Origin: CAZDHT01 sp964505325
Lineage (GTDB): Bacteria > Planctomycetota > PUPC01
Assembly: GCA_964505325.1 (NCBI GenBank)
Contig: CAZDHT010000284.1
Span: forward strand, 1-6,465
Reading direction: 5' to 3'
DNA: 6,465 nucleotides
Shown: piece by piece, positions 1-4,805 of the stretch
Layout: each line of letters starts with the position of its first letter
Numbering within the stretch: position 1 is the first letter of the stretch
Notes under the pieces: model-generated
Seen by the model: only the letters and a program-made list of their open reading frames with translations
What the model was told of the DNA's origin: nothing
Database searches by the model: none
Program-made: the position numbers and the translations under genes

Positions 1-2
1 GA

Positions 3-74
3 GAACACGTCCTCGTGGCCAAACCGTACAACCCCGCCGACCTGCTCCAGATTGTCCGCGAGGAAACAACGTAG
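3..74 (+). CDS. Response regulator receiver domain, C-terminal end (partial)
   Basis: Reading from base 3, the frame gives 23 codons ending at TAG (72-74); the gene begins before the window. The peptide contains VLVAKPYNPADLLQIVRE. This matches the last strand and helix of CheY-like receiver domains, where a conserved Lys-Pro (here KPY) is followed by a D/E-x-LL helix. Such domains are phosphorylated on an aspartate by a sensor kinase. The Asp itself and any output domain are outside the window. The domain ends the protein, so the gene is either a stand-alone receiver or a protein, such as a hybrid kinase, with a C-terminal receiver. It points away from the DGR and shares no transcript with it. 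The family call rests on a short stretch, so confidence is moderate. Confidence 0.6.
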   Translation, partial: EHVLVAKPYNPADLLQIVREETT

Positions 75-95
75 CCGCTGGCGCCAACAGAGCGA

Positions 96-114
96 CCCTG
101 AGCTTGTCGAAGGG
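96..114. repeat. Short dispersed repeat of the CCCTGAGC-TGTCGAAGGG type
   Basis: The bases CCCTGAGCTTGTCGAAGGG form an imperfect inverted repeat (CCCT/AGGG outer arms). From memory, closely similar sequences recur as intergenic repeats in many unrelated bacterial genomes. It lies 21 bp after the stop of the response regulator fragment. The interrupted palindrome at 4938-5015 carries a related core (GAGCGAAGTCGAA). No T-run follows, so it is not an intrinsic terminator. That it is a mobile repeat is inferred from resemblance only. Confidence 0.4.
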
Positions 115-172
115 GAGCCGAGACGTGAGAACCCCGGCAGCATCGTTTGGCGACATCATAAATGGCCCGCAG

Positions 173-220
173 AGAATTGGTGTTATAAATGCACACGTGT
201 GCATTTATAACACCAATTCT
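173..220. repeat. 48-bp perfect palindrome
   Basis: The two 24-bp arms meet at 196/197 with no spacer (centre GCACAC/GTGTGC) and are exact reverse complements. Outside 173-220 the match stops at once (G172 against T221). The arms are AT-rich (AATTGGTGTTATAAATG) within GC-rich DNA. As RNA it would form a long hairpin, and as DNA a cruciform. No T-tract follows on either strand and I see no clear target-site duplication. It could be a fold-back mobile repeat or a strand-switch product. Confidence 0.9.
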
Positions 221-267
221 TGCGAGGAGGTGCGCGGAGGCCTGCTCCATCCTGACCCCGCTATTCC

Positions 268-348
268 TCACACGGCTGTTCCTGACGCGGCGCGCTGACG
301 GAGGCGTTGTGCCGCGTCCCTGATCACGTCCTTCAGGTCATCGGGCAT
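268..348 (-). pseudogene. Possible remnant of a small helix-turn-helix gene (26 codons)
   Basis: A minus-strand ATG at 348 opens 26 codons (MPDDLKDVIRDAAQRL...) ending at TGA (270-268). A weak GAGG lies 7 bases upstream of the ATG. The start resembles the N-terminal helix of XRE/excisionase-like small DNA-binding proteins. Past the stop, residues such as GIAGSG and, in another frame, EQASAHLLARIG resemble the rest of an HTH, suggesting a stop plus frameshift. The match is from memory and weak; the ORF could be chance. It lies downstream of the minus-strand terminator at 408-448, so DGR transcription should not reach it. Confidence 0.2.
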
Positions 349-407
349 CGGACTGCCTCGCTTTCTGTCGGCCGGGCAACGCCCCTCGACATTGCTCGGG
401 GCAGGCC

Positions 408-448
408 AAAAGAAAAGGCCGTACAGGGGTACGGCCCCGTACGGCCTC
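408..448 (-). terminator. Intrinsic terminator downstream of the DGR
   Basis: On the minus strand a 9-bp perfect stem (AGGCCGTAC, 447-439, with GTACGGCCT, 424-416) encloses an inner GGGG/CCCC stem. It is followed at once by TTTTCTTTT (416-408). It lies about 340 bases beyond the end of the template repeat in the direction of transcription. It is therefore the natural 3' end for the transcript carrying RT and TR. Confidence 0.85.
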
Positions 449-784
449 AAATTCGCTGGCGTTCGTGTGACGGGGATCAACCGTCACGCGTCGCCCGGCT
501 TCATATTGTCTACGATATTCTCACACGGGATTCATGCGAGGGCAAAGGATTTCACCGGAGAGGGCAAAATCGTTACATATCTGTAACTCGAAGGCCTCTG
601 GATAATCGCCCCGGCCGCGCCTTTCGCTGGCGCTANNNNNNNNNNGCCGGGACTTCTTCTTCGCCTGCCCGTCAGAGAACGGGCACGCCGGACGACCGGA
701 TGGTCCCTGACCACGGCACGGCCGAACGAGCTTGGTCCACCCGTTCGGATCTGGCCGGCAGGCTCCATACCCGCGTTCCAGGGG
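449..784. other. Non-coding stretch between TR and terminator, with assembly gap
   Basis: I see no credible gene here; open frames are short and cross the Ns. Small inverted repeats are present: GTGACGG/CCGTCAC (467-487), TGCCCGT/ACGGGCA (666-685) and CCGAACG/CGTTCGG (722-748). They could fold the RNA downstream of the template repeat. In the Bordetella phage DGR, the RNA just downstream of TR is needed for cDNA synthesis with Avd. A similar role here is inference. Confidence 0.5.
636..645. other. Assembly gap (10 N)
   Basis: Ten undetermined bases, which usually mark a scaffold join of nominal size. The true distance between the template repeat and the terminator is therefore unknown, and sequence may be missing here. 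Confidence 0.98.
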
Positions 785-914
785 CTTCGGCGACGCGAAA
801 ACCCAGGTTGTTGTTCTCATTCGTCGGGTTGTTGTTGTTCCGATTCGACGCGTGCAGGTTGTCGTTGTTGTTGTTGAACGACCCGCCACGCACGCCCCGA
901 AAGGACGCGTCGTT
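785..914 (-). repeat. DGR template repeat (TR)
   Basis: This 130-bp segment aligns without gaps to 2529-2658 at a constant offset of 1744. In the core (787-912 against 2531-2656) 108 of 126 positions match. All 18 differences are adenines of the TR on the minus strand: 9 become G, 7 become T and 2 become C. The core has 34 such adenines, and none of the other 92 positions differs. Edge positions 786 and 913 are also adenines that differ. Read in the target's frame, the TR carries 14 AAC/AAT codons in the core plus one at the edge. Both flanks are nearly A-free and identical. It begins 9 bases after the RT stop codon. The TR is the RNA template for mutagenic reverse transcription and need not be translated. 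Confidence 0.98.
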
Positions 915-923
915 ACATCCCGG

Positions 924-1982
924 TCACCCGTTCCGACGCCTCGGCCGCGTCAAGACGGCGCGGCGAAGGCCGACGCTCTGGGCGTGGGCGGTGTGCGCCA
1001 CCCAGGCCCGCACGCGCATCGTCAGGTCCTCCGGCTGACGATTCTTCCGGTTCACCTCCCACCGCATCCGGCGGAAGCGGCGGTCGAACCGTCGCACCGT
1101 CGCGGACCGCACCCGCACCCGGCCATCGGCGAACACAACATACCCGGCGAAGTCCACGCCTTCTGCCGTCGGCATGAGCTGGTACTTGTCCGGATGCATT
1201 CGCAGGCGCAGTTCACCCAACGCTCTCTTGATGCGTTCTCCGAAGGCCTCCAGCCCCCGCCGCTCGTCGCCGAAGAGAATGAAATCATCCATGTACCGCA
1301 CGTACCCTCGCACGCGCAGGTCGTGCTTGACGAAGTGATCGATTGGGTTCAGGTACACGTTCGCCAGGAACTGGCTGGTCAGGTTCCCGATGGGCAGCCC
1401 CCGGCGGACCGTCCGGCAGTCGAACAGGCCGGCGCCCGGCGGCCATTCGCGGCGTTCGCCGTCCGCGTGGCTCTCCAGGACGCGCCCCAGAAGCTCCAGC
1501 AGGCGCGCGTCGCCGATGACCCGCTCCACCAGCCGCGTCAGGACCCCGTGGTCGACGGACGGGAAGTACTTGGAGACATCACATTTCAGCGCGTAGCGAT
1601 GCCCCCGAGCGAAGTGCAGAGCCCGCCGCATGGCCGCGTGCGTGCCCTTGCCCTTTCGGCAGGCGAACGAGTCCTCGATGAAGTGTTTCTCAAAGATCGG
1701 CTCGACCACCCGCACGATGGCGTGATGGACGACACGGTCGCGAAACGGCGCCGCCGCCACCAACCGGTCCTTGGGGTCATGAATCCAGAAGTAGTGGTAG
1801 GGCCCGTGGCGGTACGCCCCGGATGACAGCTCGCCGTGCAGCGCCGCCAGCTCCTTCTCCATCTCACCGAAGAACGTCGCCCCCGGAAGACGCCAGCGCT
1901 TTCCACGGAGCGCCTCACGGGCCGCCAGCCGCAGGTTCCGCATCGAGCAGACCTGCTCAAAGAGTTCCTTGACCCGGTGCAT
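924..1982 (-). CDS. DGR reverse transcriptase
   Basis: This 352-residue enzyme copies the TR RNA into cDNA with frequent misincorporation opposite adenine. Visible palm motifs are CDVSKYFPSVDH (about 134-145, first catalytic Asp at 135), GLPIGNLTSQFLANVYLNP (about 195-213) and YMDD (230-233). The SQ of the second motif (203-204) is the DGR hallmark, where group II intron and retroviral enzymes have QG-type residues. A following DFAGY segment matches the thumb-side motif of this family. There is no maturase or endonuclease domain, as expected. The ATG at 1982 has a strong AAGGAGG nine bases upstream, inside avd. The two genes overlap by 26 bp, which points to coupled translation. The stop (TGA, 926-924) is followed almost directly by the TR. 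The frame is intact, so the enzyme is probably functional. Confidence 0.97.
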   Translation of the reverse strand: MHRVKELFEQVCSMRNLRLAAREALRGKRWRLPGATFFGEMEKELAALHGELSSGAYRHGPYHYFWIHDPKDRLVAAAPFRDRVVHHAIVRVVEPIFEKHFIEDSFACRKGKGTHAAMRRALHFARGHRYALKCDVSKYFPSVDHGVLTRLVERVIGDARLLELLGRVLESHADGERREWPPGAGLFDCRTVRRGLPIGNLTSQFLANVYLNPIDHFVKHDLRVRGYVRYMDDFILFGDERRGLEAFGERIKRALGELRLRMHPDKYQLMPTAEGVDFAGYVVFADGRVRVRSATVRRFDRRFRRMRWEVNRKNRQPEDLTMRVRAWVAHTAHAQSVGLRRAVLTRPRRRNG

Positions 1983-2358
1983 CGCCCGCTCCCTCCTTCG
2001 CGGCGGCCTGCTTCCACCACCCGCCGACCATCCGGCCGCACTCCGCCAGCAGCGTGCAGCAGTGGTCGTACTGGCGCCCGGTCAGCAGCTTCCGGTCAGT
2101 CGCCATCCGCACCAGCCAGCGCAGCACCTCGATGTCGCGGTTCGCCTTCGCCAGCAGGCCTGCCTTGCCGCGGCTGTACGCCGCTTCCACTAGGAGTTCC
2201 AGGATGCTCAGCGCCCGGTCGGCCATGCGTTGTCCGAAGATGAACCGCTGGTTCTTCGGGAAGCTGTCGATGCGTTCGAGCAGCCACTTCGTCGCATCGT
2301 ACCATTTCACGAGAACGATTGGCGGCTCGCTTGACTGTTGCCTTGGGCGTCGTGCCAT
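1957..2358 (-). CDS. avd: DGR accessory variability determinant (Avd, four-helix bundle)
   Basis: This 133-residue basic protein belongs to the four-helix-bundle family in which Avd of Bordetella phage is the known member. There it forms a positively charged pentamer that binds the RT and the TR RNA and is needed for mutagenic homing. Recognisable family segments are KWYDATKWLLERIDSFPKNQ (about 18-37), RFIFGQRMADRALSILELL, and the last helix YDHCCTLLAECGRMVGGWW. Length fits the family (about 120-130). After the last helix a short Ala/Gly-rich tail overlaps the RT start by 26 bp. The ATG at 2358 has no Shine-Dalgarno; it sits right after the T-tract of the upstream terminator in the context GAAAAAATG. 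A GTG start at codon 17 would cut into the first helix, so I keep the ATG. Confidence 0.93.
   Translation of the reverse strand: MARRPRQQSSEPPIVLVKWYDATKWLLERIDSFPKNQRFIFGQRMADRALSILELLVEAAYSRGKAGLLAKANRDIEVLRWLVRMATDRKLLTGRQYDHCCTLLAECGRMVGGWWKQAAAKEGAGDAPGQGTL
1992..1998 (-). promoter_or_regulatory. Shine-Dalgarno of the reverse transcriptase
   Basis: AAGGAGG on the minus strand lies 9 bases before the ATG at 1982. It is inside the 3' end of avd and fixes the RT start. Confidence 0.85.
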
Positions 2359-2364
2359 TTTTTC

Positions 2365-2394
2365 AAAAAAAGTCGCCCGCCTTCGGCGGGCGAC
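2365..2394 (-). terminator. Intrinsic terminator between target gene and avd
   Basis: On the minus strand GTCGCCCGCC (2394-2385) pairs perfectly with GGCGGGCGAC (2381-2372) around a 3-base loop. Seven Ts follow (2371-2365). It lies 30 bp after the target stop codon and 6 bp before the avd ATG. It should release most target-gene transcripts before avd-RT-TR. I see no separate promoter for avd, so DGR expression may depend on read-through. Confidence 0.88.
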
Positions 2395-2424
2395 TGAAGG
2401 GTAAAAGGGACAAAAAACAAAGGG

Positions 2425-3474
2425 CTACCGCCGAGGCCCCTTGCGTCTCACCAGCGCACCCGTCAGGCCCAACCCGAGCAGCAGAAGCGAACCGGGTTCT
2501 GGTATCGGCTGGGCCTCGGCTGAAAAGACCTCGGCGACGCGAAAACCCAGGATGATGCCCTCAAGCGTCGGGTAGCTGTTGCTCCGAACCGACGCGGGCA
2601 GGTCGTCGACGTTGCCGATGAACGACCCGCCACGCACGCCCCGAAAGGACGCGTCGATGATCGCCTCGTTCCATTCCCAGACGTTGCCGCCCTGGTCGAA
2701 TGTGCCATAGGGGCTGTCCGATGGCTTGGCCGTGTAGGCACCGCACTCGGTGGTATAGTATGTCGAGTCAACATAGCCACCGTCATAATAGTTCGCGGAA
2801 CCGTTCGTCAGGTCCGTCCCGGGCGATGCCTCCGCCGTCGGCGCGGTGTCGCTGCCCGTTGGATAGTTGTAGTAGGCAGAGGTCCCACCGTCGTAGTAGG
2901 CCGCTTTGTACCACTCGTCCTCACTCGTAACGGCCCACTTCCAGTCGGTTTCGCGGCTGATCGCGTTGTTAGTCGGGTTCGTTACACCGTTCAGGAAGTA
3001 GGCGCCGTCCTCGGTGGTGGTCAGACCCTCGGTCCCAGTGGGCTGGCCATTGTGCAGCCAGTTGGCGAACCGGCAGGCGTCCCAGAAGCTCACGTAGTTC
3101 ACCGGGCGGTTCGCGCGGTTCGCGCGGGTCGAGTACACCCAAGGGTCACCACCCGTGCCGGAACCCGTGCGCGCGATGCCCCCGATGTCGTTCCAACCGC
3201 CGCCCATGTTGGTGCTGTAAAGGCCGTGCGCGTCGCCCACCGTCGCCACGGCGTTGAGGAACGCCGCATACTGGGCGTTCGTCACCTCGGTCTTCCCGAC
3301 GTTGTACGTGTACGCCACGCCGCCGTAGCCGTCGCCTTCCGTGTCATCGGCGTTGCCTGGATTGCCCACGGTCACCGTGTCGATGGTGATGTCTGCATAT
3401 GTCGCGCCCGCCGCCAACGCCACCACCGCCAGCGAAACGACCATCCACCGCACCGCCTTCATTCTCGCATCCAT
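2425..3474 (-). CDS. DGR target: secreted FGE/C-type-lectin-fold protein with PEP-CTERM tail
   Basis: A 349-residue exported protein. Residues 1-28 are a signal peptide (basic MDARMKAVRW, hydrophobic core, likely cut after ATYA). About 52-315 is an FGE-sulfatase (SUMF1-like) domain: NVGKTEVTNAQYAAFLNAV, RPVNYVSFWDACRFANWLH, SEDEWYKAAYYDGG, QGGNVWEWNEA, RGVRGGSF and the closing GFRVAE. The catalytic cysteine pair of true formylglycine-generating enzymes is missing; the only cysteines are in WDACRF and TTECGAY, so this is probably a binding domain. The VR covers residues 273-315, with altered residues at 273, 286, 287, 289, 291, 293, 296, 298, 300, 301, 304 and 306-308. Residues 325-349 form a PEP-CTERM signal: PEP, a Leu/Gly-rich membrane segment, then RRKGPRR, normally processed by an exosortase. 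The start at 3474 is chosen for its AGGAGG eight bases upstream; an in-frame ATG at 3588 would add 38 residues before the signal peptide. Confidence 0.94.
   Translation of the reverse strand: MDARMKAVRWMVVSLAVVALAAGATYADITIDTVTVGNPGNADDTEGDGYGGVAYTYNVGKTEVTNAQYAAFLNAVATVGDAHGLYSTNMGGGWNDIGGIARTGSGTGGDPWVYSTRANRANRPVNYVSFWDACRFANWLHNGQPTGTEGLTTTEDGAYFLNGVTNPTNNAISRETDWKWAVTSEDEWYKAAYYDGGTSAYYNYPTGSDTAPTAEASPGTDLTNGSANYYDGGYVDSTYYTTECGAYTAKPSDSPYGTFDQGGNVWEWNEAIIDASFRGVRGGSFIGNVDDLPASVRSNSYPTLEGIILGFRVAEVFSAEAQPIPEPGSLLLLGLGLTGALVRRKGPRR
2529..2658 (-). repeat. DGR variable repeat (VR)
   Basis: This is the recipient copy of the TR, within codons 273-315 of the target gene. TR AAC codons have become ATC, GGC, GTC, GAC, AGC and TAC, and AAT has become GTT and CTT. 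Three AAY-type or similar sites (N288, N299, D290) are unchanged. Non-adenine positions are identical to the TR. The identical, A-poor ends are where homing would start and finish. Confidence 0.97.
2531..2550 (-). promoter_or_regulatory. Probable initiation-of-mutagenic-homing (IMH) site
   Basis: The last 20 bases of VR on the coding strand (CTGGGTTTTCGCGTCGCCGA) are identical to the TR and contain no adenine before the final base. In known DGRs this 3' end of VR, with the bases beyond it, marks where cDNA integrates and gives one-way transfer from TR to VR. VR and TR diverge just after it (GGTCT against AGCCC). A direct repeat of CCTCGGC (2514-2520 and 2529-2535, plus strand) straddles the boundary. 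I see no convincing cruciform downstream of VR. Assignment is by position. Confidence 0.6.
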
Positions 3475-3482
3475 ACATCCCG

Positions 3483-3488
3483 CCTCCT
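3483..3488 (-). promoter_or_regulatory. Shine-Dalgarno of the target gene
   Basis: AGGAGG on the minus strand lies 8 bases before the ATG at 3474. It decides between that start and the in-frame upstream ATG at 3588. Confidence 0.85.
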
Positions 3489-3542
3489 GAAAAGGGTTCA
3501 CCTTCCGATCACACAACGCACTTCCGGCGCGCACCCGCCGCG

Positions 3543-3575
3543 CTACGGATGGGGCGACGCGCTCGCATCCATCAT
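3543..3575 (-). other. Abortive duplicate start: 10-codon upstream ORF
   Basis: In leader copy 2, a GGAGG and ATG (3575) start MMDASASPHP and stop at TAG (3545-3543). Its first residues mirror MDAR of the real target start. It is probably a by-product of the duplication, but it could act as an upstream ORF on any transcript that begins further upstream. Confidence 0.5.
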
Positions 3576-3605
3576 TCCGCCTCCCCAAAAGGGTTCACCT
3601 TCCGG

Positions 3606-3644
3606 TCATAGAACTCATAGAACTCATAGAACTCATAGAACTCA
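3606..3644. repeat. Short tandem repeat, 4 units of 9 bp
   Basis: Four perfect copies of TCATAGAAC (3606-3641) are followed by TCA. It lies 130-170 bp upstream of the target-gene start in the second leader copy. Such arrays can change copy number by slippage. The 9-bp unit keeps the reading frame, so a coding role cannot be excluded, but no convincing gene crosses it. Confidence 0.95.
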
Positions 3645-3687
3645 CTTCCGCCCCCCACGCGCCGCCTGACGCAGACGGGGTGACGCG

Positions 3688-4087
3688 CGGACCTACCTGC
3701 GCGCAATGAGCGAAGGCCATCTCCGCATAGGCTGTCGCACCGCTCGAGTTCTGCTCGCCCGCCAGGCGCACCAACCCACTATTTCTATTCGCCGAGGCGG
3801 GTGACGGACTCCCGGTTGTGGTAATCCGAGTGGCGTCCTCCGCCACCGCCTCTCACTGTTGCTTATGCGATAGAGCAAACGGCGTGCCAGTGGGGGGGGT
3901 ATTCTGCGAACATTTTTCAATGTCGGACGTAAGCGGATGGAACGTCAACCGTTACAGGACTGATGATGACGCGGGGCCGACCGCACTTCGTGAATGCTGA
4001 TAGGAGCGTGCTGTCAAATCGCACCATTCATGCCCTTTTGGCTGTTGGGGCGTTGCCACACATCAACATGCAGACCAGCACAGAATC
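3688..4087. other. 400 bp without a supported gene
   Basis: Open frames here lack a Shine-Dalgarno and family resemblance. The longest minus-strand frames (3595-3846 and 3693-3920) overlap each other in different frames. I see a G8 run (3894-3901), a small GTGGCG/CGCCAC hairpin and a lone TTGACA-like hexamer on the minus strand near 4012-4017 without a good -10 partner. A promoter for the target gene is expected here or in the leader, but none stands out. Confidence 0.5.
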
Positions 4088-4267
4088 TCAACCGACGACC
4101 GTTTCCCACGTGATAATTCGCTTGCCACAGTTGCGACACTCACGCCTCCGCACGATGCGGTCGCCATGGGCGCGGGTGTAGACGACGAAGAAGTGACGGC
4201 ATCCGCAGCGGCGGCATTCCAGGCCGCGTGTTGGCTCCTTCGTCCCAAGCATAGTCTTCGCAGTCAT
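4088..4267 (-). CDS. Small zinc-ribbon protein
   Basis: A 59-residue frame from ATG 4267 to TGA 4090-4088. It contains LECRRCGCRHFFVVYTRAH and then RRRECRNCGKRIITWET. Two CxxC pairs about 25 residues apart separated by an arginine-rich stretch match the zinc ribbon seen at the N-terminus of NrdR and in many small phage proteins. Four cysteines (residues 18, 21, 44 and 47) would bind one zinc ion; C23 is extra. There is no ATP-cone, so this is not NrdR itself. Its start overlaps the original terminase stop as ATGA (4267-4264), the usual sign of translational coupling, which places it in the same phage-type operon. A second in-frame ATG lies five codons later. Its role is unknown; DNA or protein binding is likely. 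Confidence 0.78.
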   Translation of the reverse strand: MTAKTMLGTKEPTRGLECRRCGCRHFFVVYTRAHGDRIVRRRECRNCGKRIITWETVVG

Positions 4268-4375
4268 CGCTTCATCACCAGATCAGCCTGTGTGTACCGT
4301 TTCCGCCCGCGTGACGACCGCGCCGCCTCGGCGCCGGGCAGCGGGATGTTCTCGTAGGACGCCGCCGCCGCGCAG

Positions 4376-4401
4376 CCCTTGACACACGAGGTGCGTCAAG
4401 G
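4376..4401. repeat. Hairpin repeat H1 (CCTTGAC/GTCAAGG)
   Basis: CCTTGAC (4377-4383) pairs with GTCAAGG (4395-4401); one mismatch and an inner CAC/GTG follow. It has the same arm sequence as H2, H3 and the GIY-YIG element ends. It lies between terminase codons. The flanks share only CAG (GCAG left, ACAG right), and cutting it out leaves a one-base offset from the expected frame. It therefore looks like an older, decayed insertion. Confidence 0.75.
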
Positions 4402-4414
4402 ACAGGCCGACGAG

Positions 4415-4443
4415 CCCTTGACAGACTCAATGTCTGTCAAGGG
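4415..4443. repeat. Hairpin repeat H2 with 4-bp target duplication
   Basis: A perfect 12-bp stem (CCCTTGACAGAC with GTCTGTCAAGGG) has a 5-base loop. It is flanked on both sides by CGAG (4411-4414 and 4444-4447). Removing the hairpin and one CGAG rejoins terminase codons CTC GTC. The insertion adds 33 bp and brings a stop codon into the terminase frame. Confidence 0.88.
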
Positions 4444-4466
4444 CGAGGCAGTCGAGCCAGCCCTTG

Positions 4467-4489
4467 CCCTTGACACAACGTGTCAAGGG
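4467..4489. repeat. Hairpin repeat H3, nested in the element's left end
   Basis: A 10-bp perfect stem (CCCTTGACAC with GTGTCAAGGG) has a 3-base loop. CTTG lies on both sides (4463-4466 and 4490-4493), which is a 4-bp duplication within the element's own left end. This orders the events: the GIY-YIG element arrived first and H3 later. Confidence 0.85.
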
Positions 4490-4529
4490 CTTGACACGCG
4501 GGGCCGCTCGCGCTGTCATGATCGCCCGC

Positions 4530-4805
4530 ATGGCTGCTTACGCGTACATCCTGGCGTGCGGCGACGGCGGCTACTACTACGGCAGCGCGAGGGACCTCCG
4601 GCGGCGCCTCAGGCAACACCAACAGGGCGAAGTACGCTCCACAAAGGGGAGGTTACCAGTGCGGCTCGTCTATTTCGAGGAGTTCCAAACGCCACCGGAG
4701 GCCAGGCAGAGGGAGCGGTCATTCAAGAACGGACGAACACGCCGTAAGACAATCCTGAGTCTGATCCGGGATTTCCCCCCTGAGCAACTGGCACCCTTTG
4801 CCTGA
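4530..4805 (+). CDS. Small GIY-YIG nuclease (URI/UPF0213-like)
   Basis: A 91-residue single-domain protein. MAAYAYILAC (1-10) and YYYGSARDL (15-23) are the two GIY-YIG strands, with Tyr in the place of the usual Ile of YIG. The helix RDLRRRLRQH (21-30) holds the catalytic Arg and His, and E57 in TPPEARQRE is the expected metal ligand. The end (SFKNGRTRRKT...FPPEQLAPFA) is typical of a subfamily of stand-alone GIY-YIG proteins. These enzymes make single- or double-strand DNA cuts; some are homing endonucleases. An in-frame ATG at 4518 would add four residues; I chose 4530 because family members start next to the Y-x-Y-I-L strand. No clear Shine-Dalgarno is seen at either start. It fills an element with inverted ends and is the only candidate for moving it. 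It is the only complete plus-strand gene in the window. Confidence 0.88.
   Translation: MAAYAYILACGDGGYYYGSARDLRRRLRQHQQGEVRSTKGRLPVRLVYFEEFQTPPEARQRERSFKNGRTRRKTILSLIRDFPPEQLAPFA

Larger units (their letters stand above)
3464..3687. repeat. Tandem duplication of the target-gene leader and start
   Basis: Copy 1 (3464-3561) and copy 2 (3562-3687) share blocks in the same order: CTCGCATCCAT, CGCCTCC, AAAAGGGTTCACCTTCCG, CACTTCCG and a GGGG(C/T)GACGCG end. Copy 1 holds the real Shine-Dalgarno and start of the target gene. Copy 2 holds a second GGAGG-ATGATGGATGCGAG. Copy 2 is longer mainly because of the 9-bp repeat at 3606-3644. Confidence 0.8.

Noticed and set aside
672..893. Minus-strand ORF translating the TR (Asn-rich, 73 codons)
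   Set aside because: It is the TR read in the target's frame. It has no ribosome site, and a DGR template repeat need not be translated.
732..1826. Long plus-strand open frame (364 codons)
   Set aside because: It is antisense to the RT and crosses the TR. Its translation is low-complexity Val/Arg/Pro/His, as expected from a high-GC shadow frame.
3475..3588. 38-codon N-terminal extension of the target protein
   Set aside because: It would place charged residues ahead of the signal peptide. The ATG at 3474 has AGGAGG at the right distance, and the upstream region is a duplicated leader.
3595..3846. Minus-strand ORF of 83 codons with a Ser-Ser-Met repeat
   Set aside because: The repeat is only the 9-bp tandem array read as codons. 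There is no Shine-Dalgarno and no family resemblance.
4376..4493. CRISPR array
   Set aside because: The repeats are self-complementary hairpins of unequal length with no regular spacers, and the intervening pieces are terminase codons.
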